Positions 50,901 through 57,973 of a DNA stretch of 64,000 nucleotides are shown piece by piece (the stretch's first letter is position 1; the number at the start of each line of letters is the position of its first letter). The notes beneath the pieces are model-generated. The model was not told the DNA's origin and ran no database searches. It saw nothing but the letters and a program-made list of their open reading frames with translations. The stretch is from Fibrobacter succinogenes (GTDB lineage Bacteria; Fibrobacterota; Fibrobacteria; Fibrobacterales; Fibrobacteraceae), in assembly GCA_902762305.1 (NCBI GenBank), contig CACWNW010000008.1, positions 144,780 through 208,779 of the forward strand, read 5' to 3'. A program made the position numbers and the translations under genes.

Positions 50901-50981
50901 TTGTACTGCGGCAGCGACGGTGCGAGCTTGTACGGCAACCTCAAGGACTATGGCTTTTCCGTCCGTTGCGTCAAGAATTAA
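47937..50981 (+). CDS. FISUMP lipoprotein 5 (three TIGR02145 domains)
   Basis: A 1014-residue lipoprotein, signal ending AVGAMFWAC as in lipoprotein 1. The shared N-terminal domain (~35-285) is followed by three FISUMP domains, about residues 320-487, 528-731 and 802-1014. Each has the WMAEN(L/M)N core, a CPEGWHLP motif, an FGF- or YGF-type centre and a SVRC(V/L)K end. Polyserine linkers separate them. It is the largest lipoprotein in the window. Number of FISUMP units varies (1 to 3) across the six proteins, so the domain is being copied as a cassette. Function unknown; surface exposure is inferred from the lipobox. Confidence 0.8.
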   Translation: MFTRKESVLKWGAALGVFAVGAMFWACSGKDGVAGGASGDMGIVAKDIAGEAQKGPFVKGSVVTVQGIDCKTLELTDEIFEGKVKSDKGDFAFDDVTLSSTCALFEATGKYRNELTGKKSSEELTLHALTDLKDRKNVNINVLTELEYERLMFLVTEKGKKFADAKERAEKEVLAAFGIEGDFDNSEDLTIYESGDGNAALLAVSVLMLAETDDAGLVKRIEKFADSFAETGKWNDDKTKATIEEWQVVATADGTLDSIRKNVEGWGYADVVPAFEKYIEVFGDTVILSSDSESSSSVTPKSSDSETSVSSSSSEPAEGSFTDPRDGKTYRTVKIGDQVWMAENLNIETDSSYCYNDSTKYCSKYGRLYSWAVANSVCPEGWHLPTIDEFETLFATVGGDSVAGAKLKSTSGWNSNGNGTDDFGFTVLPAGGWMCKDFVGEAAVFWTSEWNEGYDDYVYGIKLYTDNTIVRLTYRSMYYAYSVRCVKGSATVPPSSSSSKPVETSSSSGNSSSSEFKRVLCNVDTDKNCFKDERDGQTYRMVKIGNQVWMAENMNYETAGSYCYNDYAENCKNYGRLYTWGAAMDSAGVWSTDGKGCGRHILDGDGFVCSATFPVRGVCPEGWHLPDTTEWYILFAAVGGQSSSGKALKSTSGWDKWDDNGNGEDTYGFSGLPAGASSYDMFQFALFWSSVEHYTGGYNIDAYGMSLYYKSAVASLYREPKSAQFSVRCLKNDDATVPKSSSSVGSSSSVTPQSSSSKGNGSSSGVTPQSSSSSTSVSSSSSVALATSCKTETKDNCEYGTLVDSRDGQTYKTVEIGNQVWMAENLNYAYTGVPFSWNGHTSNSSSWCYGDDPANCTKYGRLYTWAAAIDSVALYDGGNGVDCGYGKTCTLPTKVRGVCPEGWHLPTQTEWKTLITAVGDSGTVGKMLKFTSGWICPDGDSRNGTDEYAFTALPAGIRFRDGTFSYDGIDALFWASTESNGNYAYSVELYCGSDGASLYGNLKDYGFSVRCVKN

Positions 50982-51005
50982 AATTAAGGTAGAGAGGTTA
51001 AGACA

Positions 51006-52592
51006 ATGAAAAGATTTTTCGCGATATGTGCCGTGTCCGCTTTCCTGTTTGTGGCTTGCGGCGATGACGACAGCAGCGATTTCGTGAACCGCCCTGACGA
51101 GGATTCTTCCTCGTCTATTTGCGAGGACTGCGACGGTTCAAGTAGTTCGAAGGCGAAGTCTAGCAGCAGTAAGGGAGATGTCAAGTCTGGTAGCAGTACG
51201 AAGCCCTGCGTTGTGGGCGAAGATGAAAACTGTTTCAAGGACAGTCGCGATGGCCAAACTTACAGAACAGTCCAGATTGGTACGCAGATTTGGATGGCGG
51301 AAAACCTGAACTTTGAAACGGGAAACAGTTTCTGCTACGATGACGAAAAAAGTAACTGCACCAAGTATGGAAGGCTCTACACATGGGGCGCCGCGATAGA
51401 CAGTGTCGGAAAATACAGCAAGAACGCCAAAGGCTGCGGCAATACTGAAGATTGCACCCCAACATACCCTGTGCGCGGTATTTGCCCAGAAGGTTGGCAT
51501 TTGCCCGATACGACAGAATGGTGGGTTTTGATTGATTTGGCTGGTGGTGAAGATGATGCCGGCAAGGTGCTCAAGTCCACGAGTGGCTGGAAAAATAACG
51601 GCAACGGCACGGATGAATTCGGATTCAATGCACTCCCTGTCGGAGGCCGGTTCGGCGGCAGTTTCGGTGGCGACTACTTCGATAAAGGCGAACGCGCTGA
51701 TTTCTGGACGTCTTCCTATTCGTACCGCGTCTTTGGCGGTGCAATCGATATGGGCTTGGAATACAATAGGGATGGTGTATTTATGGATCTCGTCAGTTCC
51801 CGCGTCGGCAGCAGCGACCGCGGATATTCCATCCGCTGTCTTAGTGACGAGTCTACGATTCCCGAGCCAAAGTCATCTAGCAGTGAATCTTCGTCTTCAA
51901 GTTTGATGCAGGAAAGAGAGCCGTGTGATGTTGAAGCGGATGAAAATTGCATTAAAGACGAACGTGACGGACATACATATAGGACTGTCAAAATTGGTGA
52001 TCAGACGTGGATGGCAGAGAACTTGAATTATGCTTACACTGGTGTTCCCTATAAATTTGAGGTACTCGGTAAGGCCTACACTTCCGATTCCACTAGCTGG
52101 TGCTATAATGATTCTGCAGAATACTGCGCCAGATATGGTCGCTTTTACACTTGGTCTGCCGTGATGGACAGTGCGGGAACTACGAAAGGCTGCCGAGGCG
52201 GCTATATGGCAACTTGTTGGAAGGAATACCCATTTCGCAGTGTATGTCCCGAGGGCTGGCACCTGCCTGAAAAAGAAGAATGGGGCACTCTGGTCGCATC
52301 TGTTGGTGGCGAAGAGATTGCTGGAAAAAAACTCAAATCCACATACGGCTGGAAAAATGACAGAAACGGCACGGATGAATTCGGATTCTCGGCGTTTCCT
52401 GCTGGTCAAAGGGACGTCTATGGTTTTTTCAACTTTATGGGTGAAGAGATTTGTTTTTGGAGTGCAAGCGATGGCGGCAGTAGTCTTGACGCCTATTGCT
52501 TGTTCTTGGTCATTGATGGTTATAGTGATGAAGCGCGCTTAACCCAAAAAGACAAGAGCTTTGGTCGCCCCGTCCGTTGCGTGAAAGATTAA
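51006..52592 (+). CDS. FISUMP lipoprotein 6 (two TIGR02145 domains, no N-terminal domain)
   Basis: A 528-residue lipoprotein with signal MKRFFAICAVSAFLFVAC. It lacks the ~240-residue domain shared by the other five; a short acidic/Ser linker leads straight into two FISUMP domains (~75-280 and ~315-528). These carry IWMAENLNFETGNSFCYDDE, CPEGWHLPDTTEWW, TWMAENLNYAYTGVPYKFEV and PVRCVKD. It is the last gene of the third operon, preceded by GAGAGG. The first ~30 residues after Cys are Asp/Ser-rich. Confidence 0.8.
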   Translation: MKRFFAICAVSAFLFVACGDDDSSDFVNRPDEDSSSSICEDCDGSSSSKAKSSSSKGDVKSGSSTKPCVVGEDENCFKDSRDGQTYRTVQIGTQIWMAENLNFETGNSFCYDDEKSNCTKYGRLYTWGAAIDSVGKYSKNAKGCGNTEDCTPTYPVRGICPEGWHLPDTTEWWVLIDLAGGEDDAGKVLKSTSGWKNNGNGTDEFGFNALPVGGRFGGSFGGDYFDKGERADFWTSSYSYRVFGGAIDMGLEYNRDGVFMDLVSSRVGSSDRGYSIRCLSDESTIPEPKSSSSESSSSSLMQEREPCDVEADENCIKDERDGHTYRTVKIGDQTWMAENLNYAYTGVPYKFEVLGKAYTSDSTSWCYNDSAEYCARYGRFYTWSAVMDSAGTTKGCRGGYMATCWKEYPFRSVCPEGWHLPEKEEWGTLVASVGGEEIAGKKLKSTYGWKNDRNGTDEFGFSAFPAGQRDVYGFFNFMGEEICFWSASDGGSSLDAYCLFLVIDGYSDEARLTQKDKSFGRPVRCVKD

Positions 52593-52612
52593 TTTAAGAG
52601 TACTCCAATCAA

Positions 52613-52643
52613 AAAAAGACCCCGCTTGATGCGGGGTCTTTTT
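52613..52643. terminator. Strong bidirectional terminator after the third TIGR02147 operon
   Basis: AAAAAGACCCCGC and GCGGGGTCTTTTT form a perfect 13-bp stem around TTGAT. It also ends the minus-strand tRNA-His transcript. Confidence 0.9.
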
Positions 52644-52645
52644 CG

Positions 52646-52720
52646 GGTGGATGACCGGACTCGAACCGGCAACATCCAGAATCACAATCTGGGACTCTAA
52701 CCAATTGAGCTACATCCACC
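52646..52720 (-). tRNA. tRNA-His (anticodon GTG)
   Basis: On the minus strand the acceptor arms GTGGATG and CATCCAC pair, with an extra 5' G (G-1) opposite discriminator C, the hallmark of tRNA-His. The anticodon loop is TTGTGAT, giving GTG. The T-arm reads CGGTTCGAGTCCG. CCA is not encoded. Confidence 0.95.
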
Positions 52721-52785
52721 ATGTAGCGTGCCCAAATGGATGGCGGAAAAAAAGTTTCAAAAAGCGGCTAAATTCGCGTAAACGG

Positions 52786-53151
52786 CTAGTCCGAGTTCTT
52801 CTTCTGCATGATGCGGATGAAGTTTTCGCGCTTGAAGTCGTTCGTGTGTTCCTTGCAGAAACGCGGGTAGACGGTCTGCTTCGGGTAGATCTTGATGGAG
52901 AAGAGTTCGTTGCACCCCTCGAGGCAGCACTTGAACATCAGGTCCATGGATTCGGTGTAGTTGTGGCGGATGACGATGTTCTTGGACTCGATGCTCTCCA
53001 CGTTCTTCTTCTGCTTCTGGCGCAACTTGATGTCGCGGTGCAGTTCGCAGTACTTGGCAATCGGGTGTCCCCAGAATTCGCGTCCACAGCCGGGTTCCTG
53101 GCAAATCTTGAGCTTGATGCGTTTCTTTTTCTTGTATTTGGGTAACTGCAT
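52786..53151 (-). CDS. Small two-zinc-finger-like protein
   Basis: A 121-residue basic protein with two matching Cys/His clusters: CQEPGCGREFWGHPIAKYCE then LH (~17-38), and CCLEGCNELFSIKIYPKQTV leading to FCKEH (~75-103). Each has the CxxxxC-N(11-18)-CxxH pattern expected of a zinc knuckle. A basic N-terminus (KYKKKKRIKLK) suggests nucleic-acid binding. I cannot name the family. It is divergent from the gene at 53217; the tRNA-His gene lies downstream. Confidence 0.65.
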   Translation of the reverse strand: MQLPKYKKKKRIKLKICQEPGCGREFWGHPIAKYCELHRDIKLRQKQKKNVESIESKNIVIRHNYTESMDLMFKCCLEGCNELFSIKIYPKQTVYPRFCKEHTNDFKRENFIRIMQKKNSD

Positions 53152-53216
53152 GCCTAAAAGATAGTAAAAAAGGTGTGCTTTTGGCTGATTTTAGGGGGTG
53201 AAACCGTATTAAGGGT

Positions 53217-54236
53217 ATGAGATACTCTGATTTTTCATTGAAAAAGTGGATTCTGGCGGCCGTATTCGCCCTGACCTCGTGTACTTGTGTGATAGATGAA
53301 GGCGCGGAGGATGTCCTCCCGTTGCGGGTCGAGTTCCTCGACGTGGGGCAGGGGCTCGCGGTGCTGCTCGAGTATGGCGGGCGGTTCGCGATGTACGATA
53401 CGGGGCCGGATTCCGCGGGGGTGGTGGATTCGCTTGTCGCGCGCGGGGTCGACACGCTCGAGTGGGTGGTGGTGAGCCACAACCATCGGGACCATGCGGG
53501 CGGGTTCATGGAATTTGCGGGCTCCGCGCAGGCGGGGAGCGGTTCATCTCAGGCCGGGAATGCGCCGCGGGATGCGGGCTTAACGCAGGCCGGGAGTGCG
53601 CCGCGGGTTTACGTGCGCCACCTGTACGTCGGGCCGGATACCTCGGGCGACTTCGTTCGGGATAGCGTGCTGCGGGCGGCCCGCAGGTTCGGCATTCCGG
53701 TGGATTCGCTTTATCGCGGCGATGCTCTCGGGTTGGCTGCGGGAGAATGCCGGCTTGTTGATGGGGGCGACTGCGCGGGTGACGGGGGTGGTCGCGGGCA
53801 GTTTGGTGGTGACGGGGATGCCCCGCGGTTCGACGTGCTCTGGCCGCCGGACTACGTGCACGAGGGCGGGAACCCTGCAAGCGTTGTTCTGCGGGTGGAG
53901 TTCGGGGCGGCCTCCCTGCTGTTGATGGGCGACCTGGACTCTGCGGGCGAGCGCCGCCTGCTGGAACTATCCCCCACGCTTTCTGCGGGCTTGCTGCAGG
54001 TGCCGCACCACGGGTCGGCGGGGAGCAGTTCGCTCGGGTTTATTGCGCGGGTCGCTCCGGATTACGCCGTGGCAAGCGTGGGTGCGGGTAACGGCTACGG
54101 GCACCCCGCCATGTCGGTTGTCCGCAAGTATGCCTACGTGCTCGGGGATACGGCGCGGTTTTACCGCACCGACCTGCAGGGGAGTGTTGGGTTTGAGATG
54201 TGGCCCGATATCGGGGTGGTTGCCGGCAGCGAGTGA
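53217..54236 (+). CDS. ComEC-like metallo-beta-lactamase lipoprotein
   Basis: A 339-residue protein with a lipoprotein signal (KKWILAAVFALTSC) and a metallo-beta-lactamase fold like the C-terminal domain of ComEC. Motifs are VEFLDVGQGLAVLLE (~37-51), SHNHRDHAGG (His-x-His-x-Asp-His), GDLDSAGE and VPHHGS. An insertion of about 30 residues after the zinc motif contains two copies of QAG.A.R-type repeats (53547-53608). The membrane-channel part of ComEC is absent, so this is a stand-alone hydrolase. It probably acts on a phosphodiester or nucleotide outside the cytoplasm; substrate unknown. The gene is GC-rich with many GGG codons, unlike its neighbours. Confidence 0.75.
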   Translation: MRYSDFSLKKWILAAVFALTSCTCVIDEGAEDVLPLRVEFLDVGQGLAVLLEYGGRFAMYDTGPDSAGVVDSLVARGVDTLEWVVVSHNHRDHAGGFMEFAGSAQAGSGSSQAGNAPRDAGLTQAGSAPRVYVRHLYVGPDTSGDFVRDSVLRAARRFGIPVDSLYRGDALGLAAGECRLVDGGDCAGDGGGRGQFGGDGDAPRFDVLWPPDYVHEGGNPASVVLRVEFGAASLLLMGDLDSAGERRLLELSPTLSAGLLQVPHHGSAGSSSLGFIARVAPDYAVASVGAGNGYGHPAMSVVRKYAYVLGDTARFYRTDLQGSVGFEMWPDIGVVAGSE

Positions 54237-54242
54237 CGGAGG

Positions 54243-55007
54243 CTAGTCCGCGAACCCGATGCGCGCCTGGAAGTGGCACTGCGCATTCAGCGGGTCGCGT
54301 TGCAAGTCGTCTTCGTTCATCCCGAAGACATAGGCATGGTGGTTCGTGTTCTTGAACCGGACGATGCTCACCTTGCCCCCGAGCGGGACCTGCGTGATAT
54401 AATTCATTTGTATGGAACGGATACGGCGGCTCTTGAGTTCGTCTGCATCCAGGGAATCCATGACCCAGTCCACGTAGCGGCAGTGGTTCACATGCCTGTT
54501 CATGTCGAGGTCGCTGTACTTCGCGGTTTCCGTGCGTACGACCTTCGGCTCCCTTTGCGGGTCCAGAATGTCCATCATCTCGGGCAGCGCGTTCTTGCCC
54601 AGGAACAGCGGGATGGGGAACGGGCTTTCGGCCGGATTCTCGGACTTGCCTGTCCGGAGGTTCACGAGCAGCCAGCTCGATGTGGCCTGCGCGATGGAAT
54701 GCCCCTGCGAGTCGACGATGGAGTAGTCCTTCAGTACGACCTTGTCCTTGATGATTTCCTTCGCCCAGGTGGATACCTGGATCTTCTCGCCCCAGACGGG
54801 CTGGTGCAATATGCGGATCTTGAGGCGCGTGATGACGGTGGTGTAGCCCGCCTGCATCATCTTCCAGAGCCCGAACCCGTTCTGTTCGGCGTCGGCGATG
54901 GCCGTCTCTTCCATGAACAGGAATAGGTTGGACAGCTTCAGACGGCTGTGGTGGTCGCAGTCCGAGAAGCGGACCTCGAATTCCTTGGTCGTAATTTCCT
55001 GTTCCAT
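54243..55007 (-). CDS. Acyl-ACP thioesterase
   Basis: A 254-residue double hot-dog thioesterase of the FatA/FatB-like bacterial family. It hydrolyses acyl-ACP to free fatty acid. The first hot-dog has VRFSDCDHHSRLKLSNLFLF and EETAIADAE. The second has the family phrase YSDLDMNRHVNHCRYVDWVM with the catalytic Asn-His pair. No signal peptide, so cytoplasmic. It converges with the metallo-beta-lactamase gene (6 bp between stops) and is divergent from aroA. Confidence 0.85.
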   Translation of the reverse strand: MEQEITTKEFEVRFSDCDHHSRLKLSNLFLFMEETAIADAEQNGFGLWKMMQAGYTTVITRLKIRILHQPVWGEKIQVSTWAKEIIKDKVVLKDYSIVDSQGHSIAQATSSWLLVNLRTGKSENPAESPFPIPLFLGKNALPEMMDILDPQREPKVVRTETAKYSDLDMNRHVNHCRYVDWVMDSLDADELKSRRIRSIQMNYITQVPLGGKVSIVRFKNTNHHAYVFGMNEDDLQRDPLNAQCHFQARIGFAD

Positions 55008-55055
55008 GGGGTACCTGCCTTTCGTGTTTCTCTTAATAATTTATAATTTTGAAAT

Positions 55056-56369
55056 ATGGAAGATTTTCAGTTCCGCCCTTCTTTTATACAGTTACCGGCT
55101 TTTACTTCGTTCGATGGGGAGATCCGCCTCCCGGGTTCCAAGAGCATTACCAACAGGGCCTTTTTGATTGCTGCCCTCGCGGAAGGCCGGACCCGCCTGC
55201 ATAATTTGCTCAAAAGCGACGATACGCGCTATATGGGCGAGGCCCTGCGTAAGCTTGGCGTGCACATAGATTTTTCGGATGACTTCTCCGAGGCGGTTGT
55301 GGAAGGGAGCGGCAAGCCCATATCGTTGGATGGTGCCGTCGACCTGTTCCTCGGCAACGCGGGTACGGCGATGCGCTCGCTGACGGCCGCGCTTTCACTC
55401 GGGAAGGGACAGTTTACGCTTACGGGCGAGGAACGCATGAGCGAACGCCCGATACGCGACCTCGTTGATGCCCTGCATTCGCTCGGGGCGAAAATCGAAT
55501 ACCTGGAAACCGAGGGTTATCCGCCGCTGCGTATCGATGCCTCTGGGCTCGAGGGTGGCGAGGTGCATGTGCGCGGCAACATTTCGAGCCAGTACCTCAC
55601 GGCGCTTCTGGTCTGCGCCCCGTACTGCAAGTCGCCGCTGGAAATACACGTGGACGGCGAACTGATTTCCGAACCTTACATCAGGCTTACGCTCGCCGTG
55701 ATGAAGCGCTTTGGCGTGGATGTCTCGTGGCCTGCGTCCCAGCCGTATAGGTTCGATGTGCCGCATGGTGTTTACAAGACTCCCGGCGACTTCTTTGTCG
55801 AGGGCGATGCGAGTTCGGCGAGCTACCCGCTTGCCGCAGCTGCCATTACCGGCGGGAAGGTGAAGGTCGTGGGCGTGGGCAAGTGCAGCACCCAGGGCGA
55901 TGCGCAATTCGCGAAGGTGCTGGAACGCATGGGCGCGAAGATTACCTGGGGTGACGAGTTTATCGAATGCGAAGGGCCCGCGGGCAAGCTGAAGAGCCTC
56001 GGGGAATTCGACGCCATCGAGATTCCCGATGCCGCGATGACGGTCGCAGTGCTTGCGCTTTTTGCGGATGCCCCGATGACGATTACCGGTATTGCGAGCT
56101 GGCGCGTTAAGGAAACCGACCGCATCGCAGCGATGGCTGCGGAACTGCGCAAGGTGGGTGCTACGGTGCGTGAGACGATGGACAGCATCACGGTGACTCC
56201 GCCCGAAGTATTGCAGAGCGCGACTATCGAAACTTACAACGACCACCGCATGGCGATGTGCTTCAGTCTCGTCGCCCTCGGGGGTGTGTCTATCAAGATT
56301 CTGGACCCTGCGTGCGTGAACAAGACATATCCGAACTTTTTTGAGGACTTCAAGAAGCTCGCAAAATGA
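55056..56369 (+). CDS. aroA: 3-phosphoshikimate 1-carboxyvinyltransferase (EPSP synthase)
   Basis: A 437-residue enzyme that joins shikimate-3-phosphate and PEP in the shikimate pathway. Family motifs in order: LPGSKSITNRAFLIAALAEG (~25-44), LGNAGTAMRSLTAAL (~93-107), RPIRDLVDALHSLGA, a central SSQYLTALL, IPDAAMTVAVLALFAD with the catalytic Asp, WRVKETDRIAAM and YNDHRMAMCFSLVAL. Length is normal. The stop overlaps the start of a solute-binding protein gene (ATGA), an unusual operon partner. Confidence 0.97.
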   Translation: MEDFQFRPSFIQLPAFTSFDGEIRLPGSKSITNRAFLIAALAEGRTRLHNLLKSDDTRYMGEALRKLGVHIDFSDDFSEAVVEGSGKPISLDGAVDLFLGNAGTAMRSLTAALSLGKGQFTLTGEERMSERPIRDLVDALHSLGAKIEYLETEGYPPLRIDASGLEGGEVHVRGNISSQYLTALLVCAPYCKSPLEIHVDGELISEPYIRLTLAVMKRFGVDVSWPASQPYRFDVPHGVYKTPGDFFVEGDASSASYPLAAAAITGGKVKVVGVGKCSTQGDAQFAKVLERMGAKITWGDEFIECEGPAGKLKSLGEFDAIEIPDAAMTVAVLALFADAPMTITGIASWRVKETDRIAAMAAELRKVGATVRETMDSITVTPPEVLQSATIETYNDHRMAMCFSLVALGGVSIKILDPACVNKTYPNFFEDFKKLAK

Positions 56370-57973
56370 AGAACGTGATGAGTAAGTTTAGGGGATGCTC
56401 CCTGCGCGGCTCTCTGGCGGCGCTGGTTGCCGCGGCGGCGCTGTTCGTGAACCCCGCAAGTGCCGAGCCGGTACTGGAAAGCGCTCCCTGGTCCGGCCCG
56501 CTCAATTTCTGGGTCATGGATAACGGGATTGGCTCGCAGAAGGCCGTGCACAAGCTGGTGAAGAAATTCCGGCGCGATACGGGAATCTCTGTCGAGGTGC
56601 GCGTGCTGAACTGGAGCAACGCCTTCTCCGTTATCACCGAGGCCTTCTCCCATCCGGATTCCGTAGTTGATTTCCCGGACGTGTTGCAGCTGGGCTCCAC
56701 ATGGGTTCCGCATTTTGCCTCGACCGGGAACCTCCGGGTGCTCGATACGCTCCTTGCGCAAATCGATTCTTCGCGCTTCTATGCGGAAGCGTTCAAGGCC
56801 AGCCGCATGGTCGGCAGTGCCGACGTGTATTCCTTCCCGTGGTTTCTCGACGTTCGCGCCTTCTTTGCGAACGAGTGGCTCTGGCATACGCTCGATATCC
56901 AGGACAGCGATATCAGCGACTTCCCGAAGTTCCTCGGGTCGCTCCGCGCCATCAACCGCGGGGAACTGAAGAACTCGGAGATGAAGCGCGTCGCCGCGTT
57001 CGCGCTGCCCGGCAAGGACGACTGGACCGGACCGCAGCAGATGGCTCCGTTCGTGTGGAGTTACGGCGGTGACTTCTTGAAATGCGAGGACGGTGCCTGC
57101 CGGAGCGGCTTGCTGGATTCCCTGACGCTTGCTGGCCTTGCCGTGTTCGTGAAGATTCTGGGCGACGATGAACTTGCACCCCAGAGCCTTTCCGAGAATT
57201 CGGCGCAGAACGCGGCGCGGTTCGTGAATTCCGAACTCCTCATCCATTACGGTTCCTCGGAACTGGTGCGCCAGCTGGAATATCCCGGAGATATCGGCGG
57301 GCTCCGTTCCAGCGCTATCGCCGATGACGGCATCATGATCTTGTCGCCTCCCGAAGGCCCGCATGCGCATTTCACTTTCGTGGGCGGAAGCCATCTTGCC
57401 TTGCCTGTGCAAGACGATTCCGTGCGGTTCGCTGCCGCACAAATGCTGCTCTCTTACCTGCTCCGTTCCGACAATGTCGACGCTTTCTGCCGTGCGGTGG
57501 GCTTCTTGCCTTCGGACCGCGGGCTCATCAGCATCTGGAACCAGGACCGGCGCTATTCGCAGATTATCCAGAGCCTCGAGAACGGGAAGAGCTTCCCGAA
57601 TATTCCGGAATGGGGCGAAATCGAGTGCATTCTAAATAAACTAACAAACGATATCGGGGCGGTGCTTACTGCAAACGAAGATGAAACGGCTCGCGGTCGT
57701 GAAATTGCGAAACTCCTGGTGAATACGCACAAGAACGTGAACAAGGTCTTGCACTATAGCGATTCGCTGGATGTCGCGCTTGCGCAGAAGCGCGTCGAGA
57801 ATGCGCTCCTTGCGGAAATCCCAGAGGTCATGCCCAGAGAATTGAAGTTCGAACCGTCGGATTCCCCGTTCCCCGTGTGGCGCATGATCATGGCGGTCGT
57901 GGCATTTGTCTGCATCGTCGCCCTCTGCCTTTGCGTTCGCCTGGTCGTTTACCTCGTGCGCCGTAAAAAGTGA
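56366..57973 (+). CDS. Membrane-anchored family 1 solute-binding-like protein
   Basis: A 535-residue protein with an N-terminal signal peptide (LAALVAAAALFVNPASA). The body resembles extracellular sugar-binding proteins of ABC importers (LNFWVMDNGIGSQKAVHKLV, DFPDVLQLGSTWVPHFAS, YSFPWFLDVRAFFANEWLW). The last ~30 residues form a membrane segment (MIMAVVAFVCIVALCLCVRL) and a basic tail (VRRKK). No permease or ATPase genes are adjacent, so it may be a sensor or tethered binding protein rather than part of a local importer. It overlaps aroA upstream and the carboxypeptidase gene downstream (GTGA), so three genes are coupled. Confidence 0.75.
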   Translation: MKNVMSKFRGCSLRGSLAALVAAAALFVNPASAEPVLESAPWSGPLNFWVMDNGIGSQKAVHKLVKKFRRDTGISVEVRVLNWSNAFSVITEAFSHPDSVVDFPDVLQLGSTWVPHFASTGNLRVLDTLLAQIDSSRFYAEAFKASRMVGSADVYSFPWFLDVRAFFANEWLWHTLDIQDSDISDFPKFLGSLRAINRGELKNSEMKRVAAFALPGKDDWTGPQQMAPFVWSYGGDFLKCEDGACRSGLLDSLTLAGLAVFVKILGDDELAPQSLSENSAQNAARFVNSELLIHYGSSELVRQLEYPGDIGGLRSSAIADDGIMILSPPEGPHAHFTFVGGSHLALPVQDDSVRFAAAQMLLSYLLRSDNVDAFCRAVGFLPSDRGLISIWNQDRRYSQIIQSLENGKSFPNIPEWGEIECILNKLTNDIGAVLTANEDETARGREIAKLLVNTHKNVNKVLHYSDSLDVALAQKRVENALLAEIPEVMPRELKFEPSDSPFPVWRMIMAVVAFVCIVALCLCVRLVVYLVRRKK

